Source of the DNA: Ruminococcus sp. UBA4275
Lineage (GTDB): Bacteria > Bacillota > Clostridia > Oscillospirales > Ruminococcaceae
Length of the DNA: 9,725 nt
NCBI GenBank assembly: GCA_002395085.1
Contig: DGVV01000053.1
Coordinates: 9,807-19,531, forward strand
Direction of reading: 5' to 3'
Under the pieces are notes generated by a model that saw only the letters and a list, made by a program, of their open reading frames with translations, was not told the origin of the DNA and did no database searches. This document shows positions 5,624 to 9,725 of this stretch, piece after piece. A program made the position numbers and the translations under genes. Within the stretch, counting starts at the first letter, position 1. Every line of letters begins with the position of its first letter.

Positions 5624-6358
5624 ATGGAGAAACCGACATTCTCAATCGTGATCCCCGCTCACAATGAAGAACAGTACATCGGCAAATGTCTGGAGGCGAT
5701 CCGGACGGCGGCAAAGCAGGTGCCGGACTGCGGCATCCAGATCATCGTTGCGGCAAACCGCTGTACAGACCGCACGGCGGAGATCGCAAAGCAGTACGGC
5801 GCGGAGGTCGTCGAGGACGGCTCGCGCTGCATCGCGGCGGTGCGCAATACCGGCGCAAAGGCGGCACGCGGGGCGTATCTCGTCACGGTGGATGCTGACA
5901 GCTATATGGCGGAGGATGCACTGAAGCAGGTGCGGGAAAAACTCGAAAGCGGAAAGTTCATCGGGGGCGGTGCAAACCCGCGGTTTGAACGCGCCTCACC
6001 GGGCATTTTCTTCACGACGATCTACATCGCGGTGCATCTTGTCCCTGTGATGCTGCGCAGCGGCGGGATGCTCTCCGGCGCGATGTTCTGGTGCAGGAAA
6101 GCAGATTTTGATGCGGTGGGCGGCTTTGATGAGTCGCTGGTCAGTCTGGAGGATCTGGATTTCGCACGGCGTCTGCGTGATTACGGCAAACGCAGCGGGA
6201 AGAAATACGGCACACTGAAAGGCTGGCTGATTACCTCGGCGCGGAAATTCGATCAGTTCGGGGACTGGTATCTGCTGAAAAACCGCAAAATGACCAAGGC
6301 AATCTTCACCGGCAAAGACAAGGAAGCCGCAAACCGTTACTATTATGATGTGCGCTGA
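5624..6358 (+). CDS. Family 2 glycosyltransferase (GT-A fold)
   Basis: This 244-aa enzyme should transfer a sugar from a nucleotide-sugar donor at the cytoplasmic face of the membrane. The donor and acceptor cannot be read from the sequence. It shows the GT2 opening FSIVIPAHNEEQYIGKCLEAI (residues 6-26), the conserved NRCTDRTAEIA segment (45-55), the metal-binding DXD as VDADS (D90, D92), and VGGFDE then LEDLDFARRL (about 165-184), where E176 and D177 sit in the usual catalytic-base region. There is one moderately hydrophobic stretch at 128-147 but no clear C-terminal membrane anchor, unlike many lipid-linked GT2 enzymes. GAAAGGAA (5609-5616) precedes the ATG at 5624. The frame is open upstream to 5480, but that part overlaps the previous gene and has no site. 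The next gene begins 2 bases after its stop. Confidence 0.9.
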   Translation: MEKPTFSIVIPAHNEEQYIGKCLEAIRTAAKQVPDCGIQIIVAANRCTDRTAEIAKQYGAEVVEDGSRCIAAVRNTGAKAARGAYLVTVDADSYMAEDALKQVREKLESGKFIGGGANPRFERASPGIFFTTIYIAVHLVPVMLRSGGMLSGAMFWCRKADFDAVGGFDESLVSLEDLDFARRLRDYGKRSGKKYGTLKGWLITSARKFDQFGDWYLLKNRKMTKAIFTGKDKEAANRYYYDVR

Positions 6359-6360
6359 CG

Positions 6361-7113
6361 ATGCAGTACCGTGAATTCGGCGCAGACAATGCGCGGACAG
6401 TTCTGCTGCTGCACGGCGGCGGGCTGTCGTGGTGGAATTACCGGGAGACGGCGGCGCTGCTCATGCGGGATTACCGGGTTATTGTGCCGGTTCTGGACGG
6501 CCATGCGGGCAGCGACAGGCCGTTTACCGCAATCGAAGACAATGCGGCGGAGATCATCGCATTTATCCGAACAAATCTCGGCGGCACGGTGCATTTCATC
6601 GGCGGACTGTCCCTCGGCGGGCAGATTCTGCTGGAAATGCTCGCACAGGAGGGCAGTATCTGCCGCTGTGCGCTTGCAGAAAGCGCAATGGTGATCCCAT
6701 CTGCGCTCACCCATGCCCTGATTGCGCCGGCATTCGGGTGCAGCTATCCGCTGATCCGGCAGCGCTGGTTTGCGCGGATGCAGTTCCGGCAGCTCAGAAT
6801 CAGGGAATCGCTGTTTGAGGATTATTACCGCGATACCTGTGCCGTATCCAAACAGGATATGATCGCATTTCTGCGCGCAAATACCGCATACCGGCTGAAA
6901 GCAGGCATTCGCGGATGCACGGCGGCTGTCACCGTCTGCTGCGGCGGGAAGGAAAACAGGGGCATCCGGCGCTCTGCGGAGATGATCGCGGAGGCGATTC
7001 CGGATGCAAAGCTGAATGTGCTGGCGGGGCTGTATCACGGCGAATTTTCGATCAGTCACCCGCAGGAATATGCAGATGCAGTCCGGCGGATGACGGCTGC
7101 TGCCTGCGAGTGA
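6361..7113 (+). CDS. Alpha/beta-fold hydrolase
   Basis: This 250-aa cytoplasmic protein has the alpha/beta-hydrolase layout: an oxyanion-hole HGGG (18-21) after the first strand, nucleophile elbow G82-L-S84-L-G86, and catalytic His H226 in LYHGEFS. The acid of the triad is not obvious; the CGGKEN segment (194-199, with E198) lies in the usual place, with Glu instead of the common Asp. The substrate could be an ester, lactone or thioester and cannot be predicted. The gene starts 2 bases after the glycosyltransferase stop and has no convincing Shine-Dalgarno sequence, so translation probably depends on coupling to that gene. It is the last gene of the cluster: the promoter of the next unit starts directly after its stop codon. 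Confidence 0.9.
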   Translation: MQYREFGADNARTVLLLHGGGLSWWNYRETAALLMRDYRVIVPVLDGHAGSDRPFTAIEDNAAEIIAFIRTNLGGTVHFIGGLSLGGQILLEMLAQEGSICRCALAESAMVIPSALTHALIAPAFGCSYPLIRQRWFARMQFRQLRIRESLFEDYYRDTCAVSKQDMIAFLRANTAYRLKAGIRGCTAAVTVCCGGKENRGIRRSAEMIAEAIPDAKLNVLAGLYHGEFSISHPQEYADAVRRMTAAACE

Positions 7114-7114
7114 C

Positions 7115-7143
7115 TTGCAAAAAATCATGCAATGTGCTATAAT
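7115..7143 (+). promoter_or_regulatory. Promoter of the CNNM/transglutaminase unit
   Basis: TTGCAA (7115-7120), a 17-base spacer and TATAAT (7138-7143) preceded by TGC form a strong extended -10 promoter. The -35 box begins 2 bases after the hydrolase stop codon at 7111-7113. The predicted start of transcription is near 7150. There is no terminator between the two units, so read-through from the radA cluster may also contribute. The promoter explains why the open frame from 7115 cannot represent the true start of the next protein. Confidence 0.9.
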
Positions 7144-7144
7144 A

Positions 7145-7173
7145 CCTCTAATACACAGAGGAACAGAACCTCT
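7145..7173 (+). promoter_or_regulatory. Alternating CCTCT/AGAGG repeats in the 5' leader
   Basis: CCTCT (7145-7149), AGAGG (7157-7161) and CCTCT (7169-7173) recur every 12 bases, with 7-base gaps between them. The middle element can pair with either neighbour. Only the second pairing lies wholly inside the transcript predicted to start near 7150; the first pair straddles the start site as DNA. The downstream stem ends 4 bases before the AAGGA ribosome-binding site. It could affect initiation or serve as a protein-binding site. The 5-bp stems are short and may be chance. Confidence 0.3.
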
Positions 7174-7186
7174 TGAGAAGGAAAGG

Positions 7187-8503
7187 ATGAAAGATATTTC
7201 TATGGAAACTGACGGTGACCGAACGTGGCTGATTATTGCGCTGCTGGTGCTGATTGCCCTGCTGCGTGCGTGGTATTCCGCCTGCGAGACCGCACTCACG
7301 GAGATCAATGACGCGGTGGTTCATGCCCGTGCGGAACAGGATGATGCATGGAAACCGCTGGATCACCTCATCTCTGCGCCGACCCGTATGCGGCGCTGCT
7401 TCACGATGCACCGTATCTTCTCTGCAATTCTGGCGGGGATTCTCTGCTGGCTGCTGGCAGGTCGGAGATTTGCGGGGCTGTTCCCGTTCCGGGACGGTGT
7501 TCTCATCTCTGCGCTGCTGCTGACGCTGGGGCTGATGCTGCTGATGTCCATTCTGACGGATATGTTTCCGAAGCGGATTGCACGGCACTGTACGGAGAAG
7601 CTGGCGCGCTTCTGTGTCCCGACGGTGCGCGGGCTGATGCTGATGCTGACCCCCTTCTGGGCGGCTGCATCGGGCGTGACGGCGCTGCTGTGCAAAATTG
7701 CGGGCATCCCTGTCAAGGACGGCGTGGATGTCGTGACAGAGGAGGAGATCCGCCTGCTGGTGGATGCCGGCAACGAAACGGGCGGCATTGAGGAGAGTCA
7801 GCGCGAGATGATCAACAATATCTTCACCTTTGACGATGTAGCAGTATCCGATGTCATGACGCACCGCAAGGACATTACTGCCGTTCCGAAAACTGCAACG
7901 GCATCGGAGACGGCGGCGGTTGCAATGGCGGAGGGCTTTTCGCGCATACCGGTCTATGAAGACAGCATCGACTCAATTGCGGGCGTGGTGCTGGTAAAGG
8001 ATCTGCTGCCGCTGGTCGGCAGGGCGGAGGACTGCGGCGTGGATACGCTGATGCGTGAGGCAATCTTTGTGCCGGAAACTGCGAAATGCCGCGATGTCTT
8101 TCAGCAGATGCGGCGGGAAAAGATGCAGCTTGCAATCGTTTCGGATGAGTACGGCGGCACGGCAGGCATGGTCACGATGGAGGATCTGCTGGAGGAAATT
8201 GTCGGCAGCATTCAGGATGAATACGACGATGAAGAAGCCGAAATGACGGAACTGGCATCGGGTGTCTACTCGATTGCGGGCAGCGCTGATCCGGAGGATA
8301 TTCTGCCGCGGCTGGGCGTCGCACCGCAGGGCGAATTTGATACCATGAGTGCATACGTCGTGCATCTGCTGGGGCATATACCGGAGGAAGGCGAGCGCGC
8401 TGTGGCGGAACAGGACGGCGTGCGCTACACGCTGCTTTCCTATGAGGACAACTGGATCAGCCGCATCCGTGCGGAACTGATCCCGCAGGAGAAAGAGAGC
8501 TGA
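7187..8503 (+). CDS. CNNM/CBS/CorC-domain membrane protein (hemolysin-C-like family)
   Basis: This 438-aa integral membrane protein belongs to the CNNM (DUF21) family, whose members are linked to magnesium or other cation efflux. The old name hemolysin C reflects a historical assay. Membrane segments fall at about residues 14-31, 77-93, 104-124 and 146-169, with the family SACETAL stretch at 31-37. A CBS pair follows (about 219-275 and 288-343), including DEYGGTAGMVTMEDLLEEIVG (320-340), then a CorC/HlyC C-terminal domain (about 351-431). CBS pairs usually bind adenine nucleotides. I favour the ATG at 7187, although AAGGA (7178-7182) is only 4 bases away. The ATG at 7202 is an alternative that loses only five residues. 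Reading from 7115 would put the start inside the promoter. The next gene follows after 3 bases. Confidence 0.92.
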   Translation: MKDISMETDGDRTWLIIALLVLIALLRAWYSACETALTEINDAVVHARAEQDDAWKPLDHLISAPTRMRRCFTMHRIFSAILAGILCWLLAGRRFAGLFPFRDGVLISALLLTLGLMLLMSILTDMFPKRIARHCTEKLARFCVPTVRGLMLMLTPFWAAASGVTALLCKIAGIPVKDGVDVVTEEEIRLLVDAGNETGGIEESQREMINNIFTFDDVAVSDVMTHRKDITAVPKTATASETAAVAMAEGFSRIPVYEDSIDSIAGVVLVKDLLPLVGRAEDCGVDTLMREAIFVPETAKCRDVFQQMRREKMQLAIVSDEYGGTAGMVTMEDLLEEIVGSIQDEYDDEEAEMTELASGVYSIAGSADPEDILPRLGVAPQGEFDTMSAYVVHLLGHIPEEGERAVAEQDGVRYTLLSYEDNWISRIRAELIPQEKES

Positions 8504-8506
8504 GCA

Positions 8507-9592
8507 ATGCGGAGCGGATTGCGGACGAGGATTGCTGTGCTGCTGGTGCTGCTTGCAGCATTGACACTAATGACATTGACTGCACGGAAACTGCGGGGTG
8601 CGGAAAGCTCCCGCAGTTACCCGCTTTTATCGGAGAAAGAGGCTGCAATGCGGTATCCGTATGCGCATCTGGATGAACGGGGCAGGGCGCTGTACAGCAC
8701 GCTGCTGGGCGGCATCCGCGAACACGCAGAGTGGATCACGCTGCCCGATACCTATACAGATAAAGAGTATGAGCGCATTTATCTGATGGTCGGGATGCAG
8801 GAGCCGGAGCTTTTTGCGCTGGATGACACGTATGAGCTGGCGGAGGAAATGAACGAGACACATATCCGTTATGCTTATGATGCGGATGAGACAGCGCGTA
8901 TGGCGGAGAAAATGGATGCGGCAGCGGAGGCGATCCTGAAACGCATCTCACCGGCGCAGAATGAGAATCAGAAGCTGCTGATGCTGCATGATCTGCTGGC
9001 GGAGCGGACAGAGTATCTGGAGACGGATAAGTCTGCGACGGCATACGGTGCGCTTGCAGAGGGCATGGCACAGTGTGAGGGCTATGCGAAGGCATATCTG
9101 TATCTGGCACGGAAAGCAGGGCTGAACGTCATGAACGTCAGCGGTACAAGCGATGAGACCCCGCACGTATGGAATGTGGCACAGATTGACGGGACATATT
9201 ACAATATAGATGTGACATGGGATGACAGTGAAAGTTTTCGCGGCAAGACAGGGCATACCTATTTTGCGATGCCGGACAAGTTCTGGACGGATCACAAGAC
9301 GGATACGACGATCTATACGCCGCCGAAGTGTGTGGGTACGAAAGAAACGTATTATGCAGCCCGCGGACTGATACTGAACAGCGTGACACAGCTTGATGAT
9401 AAGCTGCGTACATGGATCGGACTGTATCCGCTGACGGAATTTCAGTGTACAGACAGTGCGACAATGGAACAGGCAGTCAGTGAAATCCGGTCGAATCCCT
9501 ATGTCATGAATACGATTTCCGACCTGACAGACGGAAGCTGGTCGTATATGTGTGATCGGGAACGCAGAGTTGTGGTAATTTTGACAGGATGA
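8507..9592 (+). CDS. Membrane-anchored transglutaminase-like protein
   Basis: This 361-aa protein has a basic N-terminus and one hydrophobic segment (about 9-25). The segment acts as a signal peptide or anchor, so the rest should lie outside the cell. The transglutaminase-like domain (about 150-260) has the full Cys-His-Asp triad: C190 in AQCEGYAKAY, H220 in HVWNVAQ and D235 in YNIDVTWDD. This layout matches the bacterial CYK3-like and protease-like branch, often annotated as a transglutaminase domain-containing protein. The enzyme may be a peptidase or crosslinker acting on the cell wall or surface proteins. The C-terminal 100 residues show no domain I know. Only weak Shine-Dalgarno-like purines (GAGAG, 8495-8499) precede the ATG, which lies 3 bases after the previous stop, so coupled translation is likely. 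Confidence 0.88.
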   Translation: MRSGLRTRIAVLLVLLAALTLMTLTARKLRGAESSRSYPLLSEKEAAMRYPYAHLDERGRALYSTLLGGIREHAEWITLPDTYTDKEYERIYLMVGMQEPELFALDDTYELAEEMNETHIRYAYDADETARMAEKMDAAAEAILKRISPAQNENQKLLMLHDLLAERTEYLETDKSATAYGALAEGMAQCEGYAKAYLYLARKAGLNVMNVSGTSDETPHVWNVAQIDGTYYNIDVTWDDSESFRGKTGHTYFAMPDKFWTDHKTDTTIYTPPKCVGTKETYYAARGLILNSVTQLDDKLRTWIGLYPLTEFQCTDSATMEQAVSEIRSNPYVMNTISDLTDGSWSYMCDRERRVVVILTG

Positions 9593-9655
9593 TTTTGCAG
9601 AATCAGGACAGAATTTGTCATAAAAAGAGAAGCGAAAAAAAGTTTGGCGAAAGGC

Positions 9656-9684
9656 TTGACATTTGGGGGAAAATGTGGTATTAT
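9656..9684 (+). promoter_or_regulatory. Promoter of a gene beyond the window
   Basis: A perfect -35 TTGACA (9656-9661), a 17-base spacer and TATTAT (9679-9684) preceded by TGG form a strong extended -10 promoter. Transcription would start near 9691 and run out of the window, so at least one more plus-strand gene lies directly downstream. I see no clear terminator for the previous unit between 9593 and 9655. Confidence 0.85.
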
Positions 9685-9690
9685 ATACAA

Positions 9691-9712
9691 GTCGCCGCGG
9701 GAGAGCGGAGAC
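9691..9712 (+). promoter_or_regulatory. Hairpin at the predicted transcript 5' end
   Basis: GTCGCCGC (9691-9698) and GCGGAGAC (9705-9712) form an 8-bp stem with one internal G-A mismatch and a GGGAGA loop, placed exactly at the predicted start of transcription. A 5'-terminal stem of this kind can stabilise an mRNA. GAGGA at 9721-9725, the last bases of the window, looks like the start of a ribosome-binding site. The gene it serves is not visible. Confidence 0.45.
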
Positions 9713-9725
9713 GAAGCACAGAGGA

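Noticed and set aside
7154..7162. CACAGAGGA 9-mer repeated at 9717-9725, both in 5' leaders
   Set aside because: It is short and purine-rich, and partly explained by ribosome-binding-site composition. Two copies are not enough to call a shared element.

Overview
The window looks like a chromosomal segment of a Gram-positive anaerobic gut or rumen bacterium of the Ruminococcus type. The best evidence is a secreted glycoside hydrolase that ends in a dockerin, the module that plugs enzymes into cellulosomes. Supporting evidence is the many AAGGAG-like Shine-Dalgarno sites, sigma-A-type promoters with 17-base spacers, and the set of housekeeping families. Genus-level assignment is an inference. 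I see no mobile element, CRISPR array, tRNA or rRNA.

Layout. (1) 45-2244, minus strand: a GH30-like glycanase with signal peptide, F5/8 type C (CBM32-like) domain and C-terminal dockerin. It has its own promoter and a GC-rich hairpin past its stop. (2) 2245-2648: an AT-rich divergent intergenic region. It holds the hydrolase promoter, a TGACAAATTGTCA palindrome, and two near-identical plus-strand promoters exactly 96 bases apart with a GC hairpin between them. (3) 2649-7113, plus strand: a tightly packed probable operon. Its genes are a 63-aa basic single-pass membrane protein, an intercistronic hairpin, radA (TTG start), a 170-aa Cys-rich unknown, a 36-aa small ORF, a 210-aa Cys-rich unknown that overlaps the small ORF by 4 bases, a family 2 glycosyltransferase, and an alpha/beta hydrolase. 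(4) 7115-9592, plus strand: a second transcription unit whose promoter starts 2 bases after the previous stop codon. It encodes a CNNM/CBS/CorC-type membrane transporter and a membrane-anchored transglutaminase-like protein. (5) 9593-9725: a strong promoter, a hairpin at its predicted start site and a Shine-Dalgarno-like GAGGA at the window edge, all leading into a gene outside the window.

How the genes fit together. The glycanase is an independently regulated extracellular polysaccharide-degrading enzyme. RadA is a recombination and branch-migration ATPase. The genes downstream of it do not form a recognisable pathway, and the two Cys-rich unknowns with the 36-aa ORF are the least explained part. 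The CNNM and transglutaminase-like pair is probably a cell-envelope unit. I found no convincing new multi-gene system. The most useful leads are the small ORF with its overlapping partner, the duplicated promoter, and the hairpin placed just before radA.
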